Of a stretch of DNA of 64,000 bases, positions 45,982 to 54,941 are shown piece after piece; the first letter of the stretch is position 1, and the number at the start of each line of letters is the position of its first letter. The notes beneath the pieces were generated by a model. It was given only the letters and a program-made list of their open reading frames with translations. It was not told the DNA's origin and ran no database searches. A program made the translations under genes and the position numbers. The DNA comes from Mesorhizobium prunaredense (GTDB lineage: Bacteria; Pseudomonadota; Alphaproteobacteria; Rhizobiales; Rhizobiaceae), in NCBI RefSeq assembly GCF_900156895.1, contig NZ_FTPD01000001.1, positions 30,061 through 94,060 on the forward strand, in the 5' to 3' direction.

Positions 45982-47160
45982 TCAGACGTCGGCGTCGATA
46001 ACGGCCAGCGCCGCATCGATGCCTTTGCCGACCGCGAGCTTTTCGCCCAAAGCATTCATCGCGCCGCCAAGTGCCGTCAGCGCCGCGATCGCATAGATCG
46101 GCTGGGCGGTCGGGCCCATATGGCCGATGCGCGTCAGCTTGCCCAATGTTTCGCCGCGGCCAGACGAGAACACCACGCCGTAGCGGGCGCGCGCGGCCTG
46201 GCGAAGCGCCTCCTCGTCGACGCCTTCGGGTGTCCTGACGGCGGTCGTGGTCGGCGATGCGATGATGTCGCTGGCCGCCCAGATCGACAGACCCATCGCG
46301 GCGACGCCGGCGCGCATGGCCTTGGCGGTGAGCGCGTGGCGCGCCCACACCGCCGCCGGTCCCTCGTTGAGGTAGAGGTCGAGCGCGGCGTCTAACCCGT
46401 TCATCTGCGCGACGGACGGCGTGAACGGAAACGGCTTATCCCTCGACCACGCATGCTCCCAATCGACGATGCTGAGCATCGATCCGCGTGGCGCTGCCTC
46501 GTTGGCCTTCATTTTCGCCCAGGCCCGCTCGCTGACGCCCATCATCGTCAGCCCAGGAGGCGCGCCGAGGCATTTGTTCGGGCCGGTGACATAAATGTCG
46601 GCTTTGCAGTCCTCAGGATGCGTTTTCATGCCGCCGAAGGACGAAACGGCGTCGACGATCAGATAGGCGCCATACCCCGAAACCAGCGCGCCGATGGCGT
46701 CGATCGGGTTGATGGTGCCCGACGGCGTGTCGTGATGGCAGACGGAAACGATGCTGATTTCCGGATGCGCTTCCAGCATTGCCGCAACCGCCTGCGGGTC
46801 GATCGCCTCGTTATAGGGCACCTCGATTTCGAGCAGATGCGGCGAATAGCGCTTCGCCCAATAGCCAAACCCCTTGCCGTAGACTCCCGAGGCAAGGTTG
46901 AGCACGACGTCGTCGGGCGTGATCAGGGAGGCTGCCGCGGCTTCCAGGCCAAGGACCGGCTCGCCATGCAGAATGACCGGCTTGTTCGACAGCCGCATCG
47001 TCTTCTGCGCCTTGTCGACCACACGCTCGTAAAAGAGCTGGAACGCCGGGTCGTGATCGTAGAGCACGGTGCGGCCGAGGCCGCGCAACACATCGGGATA
47101 GGCGTTCACCGGCCCGGCAGTAAGCGTGATGACCGGTTCGGCGTGTTCGAGATAGCGCAT
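45982..47160 (-). CDS. ppat: Pyridoxamine-pyruvate transaminase
   Basis: The 392-residue protein matches the Mesorhizobium loti pyridoxamine-pyruvate transaminase (EC 2.6.1.30) along its length as I recall it. The active-site residues of that enzyme are present with an offset of one: Glu67 (LHGEPVL), Tyr94 (SGVYGKG), the PLP lysine Lys196 (VTGPNKCLGAPPG), Arg335 (SSGRGE) and Arg344 (LTRIGHMG). It converts pyridoxamine and pyruvate to pyridoxal and alanine, part of vitamin B6 degradation. Only the tail of the 4-pyridoxolactonase gene lies upstream (47186-47281), so the pathway appears lost and the enzyme may serve another role now. Confidence 0.92.
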   Translation of the reverse strand: MRYLEHAEPVITLTAGPVNAYPDVLRGLGRTVLYDHDPAFQLFYERVVDKAQKTMRLSNKPVILHGEPVLGLEAAAASLITPDDVVLNLASGVYGKGFGYWAKRYSPHLLEIEVPYNEAIDPQAVAAMLEAHPEISIVSVCHHDTPSGTINPIDAIGALVSGYGAYLIVDAVSSFGGMKTHPEDCKADIYVTGPNKCLGAPPGLTMMGVSERAWAKMKANEAAPRGSMLSIVDWEHAWSRDKPFPFTPSVAQMNGLDAALDLYLNEGPAAVWARHALTAKAMRAGVAAMGLSIWAASDIIASPTTTAVRTPEGVDEEALRQAARARYGVVFSSGRGETLGKLTRIGHMGPTAQPIYAIAALTALGGAMNALGEKLAVGKGIDAALAVIDADV

Positions 47161-47185
47161 GGTCTTGTCTCCGCATCGGCGGCGA

Positions 47186-47302
<117 letters not shown>

Positions 47303-48130
47303 CTATTCCGCCCAGAGTTCCCGGCGCAGTTCGCGCCAGCTTGCTTCGTCCGGTGCGACAAGAAGGCCACCTCCGACATGCGACGGCCGATAGGTGCTGC
47401 CGTCGAAACGCGCAGCGTAACCACCTGCCTCGGCATGGATCAGCACACCGGCCAGATGATCCCACGGCATCAGCTTGTTGTAGACGACGAAGTGGGCGTG
47501 GCCGCTCGCCAGCAGGCGGTATTCGTGTGCCGCGCAGCGATAGCCGAATTGCGACAAGGATTTCGTCTGGTTGCGGGCCAGCCGTGACCGTTCCGGCTCG
47601 GGCATATATTGCCAGGAAACCGCGCCGGTCATTTGCGAGATCGGTGCAGGCTCGGCGACATGCACCTTCTCCAAAGTGCCATGCGCATGCCGTATGTGGC
47701 TGCCAGCACCCCTGGCGCCGATCAGCCAGTCCTTGCCGATGGGATCGTGAATGATGCCGGCGACGGTCTCGCCCTTCACCACGACACCCAGCATAACGCC
47801 GAACAGCGGCACGCCTGAGGCGAAATTGAAAGTGCCGTCGACGGGATCGATGACGAAGGCGAGATCGGCTTCGCCGAGGCCCTGGAGCAGCGCCGGGTCG
47901 TCGGAGCAGGCTTCCTCGCCGACGATCATCGCCTGGGGGTAGCGCTCACGCAGCCTGACGGTGATGAGCCGCTCGGCACTCACATCGGCCTCCGTCACCA
48001 GATCGGCTGCCGAGGTCTTCTGGCGGATGTCGCCCTCATCCAGCCGGCGAAAGCGCGGCATGATCTCGGCAATGGCAGCGTCGGACAGAAGCTTGGCCAG
48101 CCAGTCGATCGCGGTATCGTCAAATGTCAT
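47303..48130 (-). CDS. Inositol monophosphatase family protein
   Basis: ATG 48130 ([20 protein letters not shown]) overlaps the ttcA stop by four bases. The 275-residue protein has the Mg2+-dependent phosphatase motifs: [46 protein letters not shown] and [16 protein letters not shown]. Relatives dephosphorylate inositol phosphates, fructose-1,6-bisphosphate or 3'-phosphoadenosine compounds. The substrate is not evident; it is translated with ttcA. Confidence 0.93.
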   Translation of the reverse strand: MTFDDTAIDWLAKLLSDAAIAEIMPRFRRLDEGDIRQKTSAADLVTEADVSAERLITVRLRERYPQAMIVGEEACSDDPALLQGLGEADLAFVIDPVDGTFNFASGVPLFGVMLGVVVKGETVAGIIHDPIGKDWLIGARGAGSHIRHAHGTLEKVHVAEPAPISQMTGAVSWQYMPEPERSRLARNQTKSLSQFGYRCAAHEYRLLASGHAHFVVYNKLMPWDHLAGVLIHAEAGGYAARFDGSTYRPSHVGGGLLVAPDEASWRELRRELWAE

Positions 48131-49008
48131 CGGGAACGTCTTGCCTTGCCGGTCAGGGTCTCGTTGAGTGCGGCGAAATCGAACAGCTTCCTGTCGAGCA
48201 GATGCGAGGGCCGCACATTGGTCATGGCGTGGATCATCGTGTCCTTGCGGCCAGGCATGCGCTTCTCCAGGTCGTCGAGCATCGCCTTCATCGCATTGCG
48301 CTGCAAGCCGTCCTGGCTGCCGCACAGATCGCACGGGATGATCGGGAACTTCATGGCGCCGGCGAATTTTTCGAGATCGGCCTCGGCGCAATAGGCGAGC
48401 GGCCGCAGCACCATGACATCGCCGTCGTCGTTGAGCAGTTTTGGCGGCATGGCGGCGAGGCGCCCGCCATGCAACAGGTTCATGAAAAAGGTTTCGAGAA
48501 TGTCTTCGCGGTGGTGGCCGAGCACCAAAGCCGAGCAGCCCTCCTCCCGCGCGATGCGGTAGAGATGGCCGCGCCTGAGCCGCGAGCACAGCGAACAATA
48601 GGTGCTGCCCTGGGGAAGCTTGTCGGTCACCACCGAATAGGTGTCCTGATATTCGATGCGGTGCGGAATGGCGTATGTGTTGAGATAATCGGGCAGAATG
48701 TGTTTCGGAAAGTTCGGCTGGCCCTGGTCGAGATTGCAGGCCAACAGGTCGACCGGCAGTAGCCCGCGCCATTTGAGGTCGAGCAGCAACGCAAGCAGAC
48801 CGTAGGAATCCTTGCCGCCAGACAAGGCGACCAGCCAGCGATCGCCGGGCCTGACCATCGAAAAATCGTCGATCGCCTGGCGGGCGAGACGCAGCAGCCG
48901 CTTGCGCAGCTTGTTGAATTCGACGGAGGACGGCACATCGGCAAACAGCGGATGAAAGCCGCCTGCGGCATCGGCGGTCGGTTCGATTGTTTCTGGCAGC
49001 ATGTTCAT
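48127..49008 (-). CDS. ttcA: tRNA 2-thiocytidine(32) synthetase TtcA
   Basis: The 293-residue protein has the PP-loop SGGKDS (63-68), the cluster cysteines in [13 protein letters not shown] (Cys138 and Cys141) and [17 protein letters not shown], and [17 protein letters not shown]. TtcA thiolates C32 of certain tRNAs with ATP and a [4Fe-4S] cluster. Overlaps the phosphatase gene start, so it is the upstream partner. Confidence 0.95.
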   Translation of the reverse strand: MNMLPETIEPTADAAGGFHPLFADVPSSVEFNKLRKRLLRLARQAIDDFSMVRPGDRWLVALSGGKDSYGLLALLLDLKWRGLLPVDLLACNLDQGQPNFPKHILPDYLNTYAIPHRIEYQDTYSVVTDKLPQGSTYCSLCSRLRRGHLYRIAREEGCSALVLGHHREDILETFFMNLLHGGRLAAMPPKLLNDDGDVMVLRPLAYCAEADLEKFAGAMKFPIIPCDLCGSQDGLQRNAMKAMLDDLEKRMPGRKDTMIHAMTNVRPSHLLDRKLFDFAALNETLTGKARRSR

Positions 49009-49088
49009 GGCGCGGCGGCCCCGAAATTCCTTGTTGCTGCCCGGAGTAGCGCATCGGCCCGAAAATCGAAATCGATTTTCGGAACCCC

Positions 49089-49115
49089 AAAAAAAAGGCC
49101 GCCTCGAGGGCGGCC
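49089..49115 (-). terminator. Rho-independent terminator after rpsD
   Basis: On the minus strand GGCCGCC-CTCGA-GGCGGCC is followed by eight T residues. It lies 31 bases after the rpsD stop and also 80 bases before ttcA, separating the two units. Confidence 0.9.
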
Positions 49116-49145
49116 TTCGATGATGTCGCAGATGAAGAAAATCGA

Positions 49146-49763
49146 TCAGCGCGAATAGAATTCGACGACCAGGTTCGGTTCCATCTGCACGGCGAAGGGA
49201 ACATCCGACAGCCCGGGGATGCGGCCGAAGGACGCCGTCATCTTGTTATGATCGACCTCGATGTAATCGGGCACGTCGCGCTCTGCCAGGCCTACCGATT
49301 CCAGGACGATCACCAGTTGCTTCGACTTTTCGCGCACTTCGATGACATCGCCCGGCTTGCAGCGGTACGAGCCGATGTTGACGCGCTTGCCGTTGACATT
49401 GATGTGGCCGTGATTGACGAACTGGCGAGCGGCAAAAATGGTCGGCACGAACTTGGCGCGGTAGACGACCGCGTCGAGACGCGACTCGAGCAGGCCGATC
49501 AGGTTCTCCGAGGTGTCGCCCTTGCGGCGGTTCGCCTCTTCATAGACCTTGCGGAACTGCTTTTCCGACACGTCGCCGTAGTGACCCTTCAGCTTCTGCT
49601 TGGCACGCAGCTGCAGGCCGAAATCGGAAAGCTTGCCCTTGCGGCGCTGGCCGTGCTGGCCGGGACCGTATTCGCGTTTGTTGACCGGGGACTTCGGGCG
49701 ACCCCAGATGTTTTCGCCGAGACGGCGGTCGATCTTGTATTTCGCGGATTCGCGCTTGCTCAT
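49146..49763 (-). CDS. rpsD: 30S ribosomal protein S4
   Basis: ATG 49763 ([20 protein letters not shown]) matches the family; the reading to 49778 only adds five residues. The 205-residue S4 has [59 protein letters not shown] (S4 RNA-binding domain) and the usual end. It binds 16S rRNA early in 30S assembly. Monocistronic with a strong terminator. Confidence 0.97.
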   Translation of the reverse strand: MSKRESAKYKIDRRLGENIWGRPKSPVNKREYGPGQHGQRRKGKLSDFGLQLRAKQKLKGHYGDVSEKQFRKVYEEANRRKGDTSENLIGLLESRLDAVVYRAKFVPTIFAARQFVNHGHINVNGKRVNIGSYRCKPGDVIEVREKSKQLVIVLESVGLAERDVPDYIEVDHNKMTASFGRIPGLSDVPFAVQMEPNLVVEFYSR

Positions 49764-50131
49764 CGCATTCCCTTTCAAAAAGACACACCCGGCACCTCAT
49801 GGTCCGGGTGAAGGAAACGCGCCCTCCTCTGGCCCCCGTTTTCGAGACCTGACAGGGTTCTCCCACGCAACGCGGCGGAAAACCCACGGGACACGTCATT
49901 CTAGACAAGACTCCGGGAGGAATAGAGCGGCTTCCCAAATGTCTTGCGCACATAAAGAAACCACCGGACATTGCGGCCCAGTGTTGGTGGGCTGATTAGA
50001 CGGAGATTTAACTGGTGTCAAGCTCGCGGCTGGCGTCGGTGATGGCAGCCGATACGCCGCGGTACCCCGCGCGATGTGTGCTGGACCGCGGCTATCCAAC
50101 CATGGGACCGGACTAGGCTGCGGACGAGCGG

Positions 50132-50320
50132 CTAGTGTTTCGATTTCTTCTCGGGCAGGCCCTTGCGCTTGGTCTCGGCGAACTCCTCGAGCTGCTTTTC
50201 GCTCATCGACTTGTACATTCCCTTCGAAGCGCCTTTGAGCTCGCTCTTCTTGGTCTCGCCGCGCTTGGCGGACAATGCCGCGCCGGCGGCTTTCTGCTGG
50301 GCTTTTGAAGTGGCTGGCAT
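50132..50320 (-). CDS. DUF3008 family small protein
   Basis: The 62-residue basic protein reads MPATSKAQQKAAGAALSAKR...KSMSEKQLEEFAETKRKG...KKSKH, the DUF3008 pattern. ATG 50320 has GGGAG about eight bases upstream. Function unknown; it is highly lysine-rich and probably nucleic-acid associated or disordered. The 49764-50131 gap upstream of rpsD holds no gene I can support. Confidence 0.85.
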   Translation of the reverse strand: MPATSKAQQKAAGAALSAKRGETKKSELKGASKGMYKSMSEKQLEEFAETKRKGLPEKKSKH

Positions 50321-50382
50321 GATCGTTTCTCCCGTCTTGCGATGAGGGAAAAACGCACCGGTCGTGGTGATGTTCCCAGATA

Positions 50383-51201
50383 TCAGGAAATCGCCAGCCC
50401 AAACCCCTGCATCAGCCGGCGAGTCGGGAAATCGACCCGCTTCGAGGTGAAGACAGCAAGGTCGGCGCCTTCCGGCAACGCCTCGCCGCGGTGGCTGGCC
50501 TCGGCGCCCGCGAGCAGCGAGAGCGCCCGCCGTGCGATCGCCTCGGCGGGATCGAGCCAATCGACCGGCCAGGGTGCCGTCTTGCGCATGCGATTGGCCA
50601 GAAAGGGATAGTGGGTGCAGGCAAGCACGACGATGTCGGTCCGCAGTTCGTCATGTTCAACGAAGCACGGCGCGATCTCGGCACGCACCGCCTCTTCATC
50701 GACAAAACCATCGCGCATATAGACTTCGGCCAGTCCCGCCAGACTGTCGCTGCCAACCAGGCGGACATGGCATTTCTGCGCCCATTTGCCGATCAGGTCG
50801 CGGGTATACTGGCGCTTGACGGTGCCGGGCGTCGCCAGCACCGAAACCAGCCCGGAGCGCGTGCGTTCCGCCGCCGGCTTGATCGCCGGCACCGTGCCGA
50901 CGAAAGGATGACCGGGAAATCTTTCGCGCAACGCCTCGATGACCAATGTCGAGGCGGTGTTGCAGGCGATGACCGAAATGGCCGGCAAAAAACGGTCGAG
51001 CAGCTTGCCGAACAGCTCCAGCACATGTGCCCTCAGTGCCGCTTCCTCCCAAGCCCCGTAAGGGAAAGCCGCGTCGTCGGCGACATAGACGAAGCGGCGG
51101 TCGGGCATCAGCACGCGCGCTTCGCGCAGCACCGTCAGGCCGCCGATGCCGGAATCGAACATCAGGATCGGGCGGGCGCTTGAAGGATCGATCATTGTCA
51201 T
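50383..51201 (-). CDS. murI: Glutamate racemase
   Basis: The 272-residue enzyme has [40 protein letters not shown] with the first catalytic Cys, [13 protein letters not shown], and the second Cys in [15 protein letters not shown]. It supplies D-glutamate for peptidoglycan. ATG 51201 or 51195 could start it. Stands alone, leftward, behind the repeat at 51309. Confidence 0.95.
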   Translation of the reverse strand: MTMIDPSSARPILMFDSGIGGLTVLREARVLMPDRRFVYVADDAAFPYGAWEEAALRAHVLELFGKLLDRFLPAISVIACNTASTLVIEALRERFPGHPFVGTVPAIKPAAERTRSGLVSVLATPGTVKRQYTRDLIGKWAQKCHVRLVGSDSLAGLAEVYMRDGFVDEEAVRAEIAPCFVEHDELRTDIVVLACTHYPFLANRMRKTAPWPVDWLDPAEAIARRALSLLAGAEASHRGEALPEGADLAVFTSKRVDFPTRRLMQGFGLAIS

Positions 51202-51308
51202 CGTCTACAGGGGAAGGCGGAGGAGGCTGCGGCCCGCGGCGGGAGGATGGTCACACATCCCATCATCTTGGGATGATGCACTACACCAAATAACATTCGG
51301 TTACGGCT

Positions 51309-51410
51309 AAAGCGCGTCGTGTTGAACGGATTCATGCGAGGCGCTTTAAGTTCTTGTTTCTATGCATGTTGTTATCGCAAAACCGCTGCGCACTTTTGCG
51401 CGACATGCAT
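51309..51410. repeat. Intergenic palindromic repeat
   Basis: Two nested inverted repeats are visible: AAAGCGC (51309) with GCGCTTT (51341), and ATGCATGT (51362) with ACATGCAT (51403), the latter enclosing GCAAAA and TTTTGC arms. The type recurs in Mesorhizobium intergenic regions. It separates murI from the methyltransferase gene; the rest of 51202-51423 is not recognisable. Confidence 0.65.
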
Positions 51411-51423
51411 TAGAGACTGTCTC

Positions 51424-52275
51424 TTAGGCCTGGTCCTTGTCTGTCGCCTTGTCGGCGCGCGCCGCCGCTGCCGGAAGCCGCCTTGGATCATCGCCCGGCG
51501 ATCCATCGCCGCGCGGCATGGCCGGCGAAAACCTGTCCAGCGATGATATTATGCCGCGCAGCACCTTGAGCTCCGGCTCGGCGAAGCCGGCGCGCGTAAG
51601 CACCGCACGCAGATTGTCGACCATTTTCGGCTTCTTCGGCGCCGGGCGGAAATAGCCGCGTGCTTCGAGCGCGCCTTCCAGATAGGCGAACAGGCCGTGC
51701 AACTGTTCCTTGGTCGCCGGCATCATGTCGGGACTGGAAAAATTGGTTTTGGTCTCATCTTCCAGGCCCGACTTCACCCACTCATAGGACATCAGCAGGG
51801 CGGCTTGGGCGATGTTGAGCGAGGAGAAGGCGGGATCGACCGGGAAGGTGACGATCTCGTCGGCGAGGCCGACCTCGTCATTATAGAGCCCGAACCGCTC
51901 GCGGCCGAACAGGATGCCGGTGCGCTGTCCGGATCGCTGCCGCGCTCTCAGCGCCCTGCCCGCCTCGACCGGTCCGTGCACCGGCTTGAAATTGTCGCGC
52001 GCGCGCGCCGTGGTGGCGAAGACGAAGTTCAGGTCGGCGACCGCCGAGGCAAGATCGTCATATACTGTAGCGGCATCGATGACGTGGTCGGCGCGGCTCG
52101 CGGCAGCGCGCGCCTTTTCGCTCGGCCAGCCGTCGCGCGGATTGACGAGGCGCAGTTCGGACAGACCGAAATTCGCCATGGCGCGCGCGACCATGCCGAT
52201 ATTCTCGCCGAGCTGCGGCTCGACCAGGATGATCGCCGGGCCGGTGGCAGGAAGGATGTCGTTGCTGGCTTGCAT
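51424..52275 (-). CDS. TrmJ-type RNA methyltransferase (SpoU family)
   Basis: ATG 52275 starts MQASNDILPATGPAIILVEP; the reading to 52578 is longer than the family. The 283-residue protein has the SPOUT pattern: PQLGENIGMVARAMANFGLS, ELRLVNPRDGWPSEKARAAA, ILFGRERFGLYNDEVGLADE and FSSLNIAQAALLMSYEW. TrmJ methylates 2'-O of position 32 in tRNAs; TtcA, which thiolates C32, is encoded 2.4 kb away. The C-terminal tail is Ala/Asp-rich. Confidence 0.93.
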   Translation of the reverse strand: MQASNDILPATGPAIILVEPQLGENIGMVARAMANFGLSELRLVNPRDGWPSEKARAAASRADHVIDAATVYDDLASAVADLNFVFATTARARDNFKPVHGPVEAGRALRARQRSGQRTGILFGRERFGLYNDEVGLADEIVTFPVDPAFSSLNIAQAALLMSYEWVKSGLEDETKTNFSSPDMMPATKEQLHGLFAYLEGALEARGYFRPAPKKPKMVDNLRAVLTRAGFAEPELKVLRGIISSLDRFSPAMPRGDGSPGDDPRRLPAAAARADKATDKDQA

Positions 52276-52492
52276 TGTCTCAATGAACTGCTGTTTGCGG
52301 CATTTCAGCGTCCGCTGCCATATCCGGCCGCGAAAATGAAGCTTTGGCAAGCAACGCCTGATGCCATGGGCGAGCCCGCTGGCGCGGATCGCCGTTTGCG
52401 CGGCCAAAAATGCTTTGATATACGGGCCGCATCCCCGGCCAAAGCCATGCGGGCAAGGCCGTTCCGATCCCCAACAATGAGGCATTCTTTCC

Positions 52493-53704
52493 ATGGCGAA
52501 GATCAAGGTGGCGAACCCGGTCGTCGAACTCGACGGCGACGAGATGACCCGCATCATCTGGCAGTTCATCAAGGACAAGCTGATCCACCCCTATCTCGAC
52601 CTCAAGCTTGAATATTACGACCTCAGCGTTGAGCACCGCGACGCCACCAACGACCAGGTGACCATCGATTCGGCCAATGCGATCAAGAAGCATGGCGTCG
52701 GCGTAAAATGCGCGACGATCACGCCCGACGAGCAGCGTGTCGAGGAATTCGGGCTGAAGAAGATGTGGAAGTCGCCGAACGGCACCATCCGCAACATCCT
52801 CGGCGGCACCATCTTTCGCGAGCCGATCATCATGAAGAACGTGCCGCGGCTGGTGCCCGGCTGGACCAAGCCGATCATCGTCGGCCGTCATGCCTTTGGC
52901 GACCAGTACCGCGCCACCGACTTCCGCTTCCCCGGCAAGGGCAAGCTGACGATCAAGTTCGTCGGCGAGGACGGCAAGGTGATCGAGCATGACGTGTTCG
53001 ATGCGCCGGCCGCCGGCGTCGCCATGGCCATGTACAATCTCGACGAGTCGATCCGCGAATTCGCCCGCGCCTCGCTCAATTACGGCCTGCTGCGCAACTA
53101 CCCGGTCTACCTCTCGACCAAGAACACCATCCTCAAGGCCTATGACGGTCGCTTCAAGGACATTTTCCAGGAAGTCTACGAGGCAGAGTTCGAAGCCGAG
53201 TTCAAAGCCAAGAAGCTCTGGTACGAGCACCGGCTGATCGACGACATGGTTGCCTCCAGCCTGAAATGGTCAGGCGGCTATATCTGGGCCTGCAAGAACT
53301 ATGATGGCGACGTGCAGTCGGACACGGTGGCGCAAGGTTTTGGGTCGCTCGGCCTGATGACCTCGGTGCTGATGACGCCGGACGGCAAGACGGTGGAGGC
53401 GGAGGCCGCGCACGGCACCGTCACCCGTCACTATCGACAGCACCAGAAGGGCGAAGAAACCTCGACCAATTCGATCGCCTCGATCTTCGCCTGGACGCGC
53501 GGCCTGGCGCACCGCGCAAAACTCGACGACAATGCCGAGTTGATGCGTTTTGCCGAGACGCTGGAAAAAGTCTGCATCCAGACCGTCGAGGCCGGCTTCA
53601 TGACCAAGGACCTGTCGCTGCTGATCGGTCCCGACCAGCCATGGCTTTCTACCACCGGCTTCCTCGACAAGATCGACGAGAATCTGCAGAAGGCGATGGC
53701 CTGA
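52493..53704 (+). CDS. icd: NADP-dependent isocitrate dehydrogenase
   Basis: The 403-residue enzyme starts [20 protein letters not shown] and has [60 protein letters not shown] and [20 protein letters not shown], the eukaryotic-type (homodimeric) ICDH subfamily usual in rhizobia. It makes 2-oxoglutarate in the TCA cycle. ATG 52493 is preceded by a 217-base gap shared with the divergent methyltransferase gene, presumably the promoters. Confidence 0.97.
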   Translation: MAKIKVANPVVELDGDEMTRIIWQFIKDKLIHPYLDLKLEYYDLSVEHRDATNDQVTIDSANAIKKHGVGVKCATITPDEQRVEEFGLKKMWKSPNGTIRNILGGTIFREPIIMKNVPRLVPGWTKPIIVGRHAFGDQYRATDFRFPGKGKLTIKFVGEDGKVIEHDVFDAPAAGVAMAMYNLDESIREFARASLNYGLLRNYPVYLSTKNTILKAYDGRFKDIFQEVYEAEFEAEFKAKKLWYEHRLIDDMVASSLKWSGGYIWACKNYDGDVQSDTVAQGFGSLGLMTSVLMTPDGKTVEAEAAHGTVTRHYRQHQKGEETSTNSIASIFAWTRGLAHRAKLDDNAELMRFAETLEKVCIQTVEAGFMTKDLSLLIGPDQPWLSTTGFLDKIDENLQKAMA

Positions 53705-53717
53705 CCAGACGAACGTC

Positions 53718-54338
53718 ATGAGCAAACCGATCGTCTACGGGGCGGACTACAGCGTCTATGTGCGCATCGTCCGCCTCGTGCTCGAGGAAAAAGGCATCGG
53801 CTACGAACTTGTGCCGGTCGACATCTTTGCTGCTGACGGCGTACCGGGCTGGTATTTCGACCATCACCCGTTCGGCCGCATCCCTGCCTTCGAGCACGAC
53901 GGGTTCCGCCTCTACGAGACCAGCGCGATTGCCTGCTATGTCGACGAAGCGTTCGACGGCCCGGTGTTGCAACCGATCGAAGCCCGGCCTCGCGCAACCA
54001 TGAACCAGATCATCGGCATGCTTGATGCCTATGCCTACCGGCCCATGGTCTGGGATGTCGCCGTCGAACGGCTGGAGAAAGAAGCGCCCGACGAAACGCT
54101 GATTGCCGACGGGCTTCGGCGGGCGAGCACGGCGTTGCAGGCGCTCTCCTCATTGAAAGCCCCAGGAGCATGGCTGATGGGAAGCGAGCTGACGTTGGCC
54201 GATCTGCATGCAGCACCCATCATCGGCTATTTCGTCAAGGTCACTGAGGGGCAAAACCTGCTGGCGGAGTTTGCCGACATTCAGGATTGGTGGACGCGCA
54301 TCGCAGGGCGTGCGAGCGTTGCCAACAATCTGACATAG
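53718..54338 (+). CDS. Glutathione S-transferase family protein
   Basis: The 206-residue protein has the thioredoxin-like N-domain (MSKPIVYGADYSVYVRIVRL, HHPFGRIPAFEHDGFRLYET with the cis-Pro and SAIACYVD glutathione-binding Ser) and a helical C-domain (LIADGLRRASTALQALSSLK, LMGSELTLADLHAAPIIGYF). Tyr14 or Ser12 may be catalytic. Follows icd by 13 bases; cotranscription is possible. Substrate unknown. Confidence 0.92.
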   Translation: MSKPIVYGADYSVYVRIVRLVLEEKGIGYELVPVDIFAADGVPGWYFDHHPFGRIPAFEHDGFRLYETSAIACYVDEAFDGPVLQPIEARPRATMNQIIGMLDAYAYRPMVWDVAVERLEKEAPDETLIADGLRRASTALQALSSLKAPGAWLMGSELTLADLHAAPIIGYFVKVTEGQNLLAEFADIQDWWTRIAGRASVANNLT

Positions 54339-54353
54339 CACCGGGGGCGCTCC

Positions 54354-54935
54354 ATGGTTGAACACTCTCGCCAGGACGCGCTAACGGTGGCCAGAATCGT
54401 CAGGGTCAACCACGCCGGCGAGTTCGGCGCGATCAGAATCTATTCGGCGCAGATTCTTGTCTCGAAGCGTTTCTGGCCGCGTTGCGTGCCGTCTTTGTCA
54501 GAGATGCTTGGGCATGAGCGCAGTCATTGCGCTACTTTCCGTGCAGCCATGCCGTCGCGACATTCGCGGCCGTGCCGCGTGATGCAATTCTGGAGCTGGG
54601 GCGGCTGGCTGCTGGGTTTCCTCACTGCCCTGCTCGGCCCGCAAGGCATCTGGGCCTGCACCGCAGCGGTCGAAGCGGCGGTGCACCGCCATCTCGACGA
54701 TCAGCTATTCTTTCTTGCCGGACGCGATCGCGAGTTGCACGGCATCATCCTGTCCATCCGCGAAGAAGAGCTTGCCCATCTCCGCCACGCCGAAGAGCAG
54801 CTGAGATCGCCCGGACCGTTGCTGAACCTCCTGCGCGCAGCGATCTCCGTCACCACCGACTGCCTTATCTGGCTGTCCACCTGGGGCGACTCCACGCGAA
54901 TGACGCGCGCCCTGAAAGCAGCAAAGCATGCCTGA
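54354..54935 (+). CDS. COQ7/demethoxyubiquinone hydroxylase family diiron protein
   Basis: The 193-residue protein has the COQ7 pattern: RVNHAGEFGAIRIYSAQI with Glu23, EMLGHERSHCATF with ExxH (Glu55/His58), AVEAAVHRHLDDQL, and REEELAHLRHAEEQL as the second ExxH. A hydrophobic span (FWSWGGWLLGFLTALLGPQG) is consistent with membrane association. Probably hydroxylates a demethoxyubiquinone intermediate in ubiquinone synthesis. It starts 15 bases after the GST stop and converges with alaS. Confidence 0.9.
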   Translation: MVEHSRQDALTVARIVRVNHAGEFGAIRIYSAQILVSKRFWPRCVPSLSEMLGHERSHCATFRAAMPSRHSRPCRVMQFWSWGGWLLGFLTALLGPQGIWACTAAVEAAVHRHLDDQLFFLAGRDRELHGIILSIREEELAHLRHAEEQLRSPGPLLNLLRAAISVTTDCLIWLSTWGDSTRMTRALKAAKHA

Positions 54936-54941
54936 CGGGCA

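Noticed and set aside
51424..52578. Longer N-terminal reading of the TrmJ-type gene
   Set aside because: The extra 101 residues have no family resemblance and would cover the icd promoter region; the internal ATG at 52275 fits the family start.
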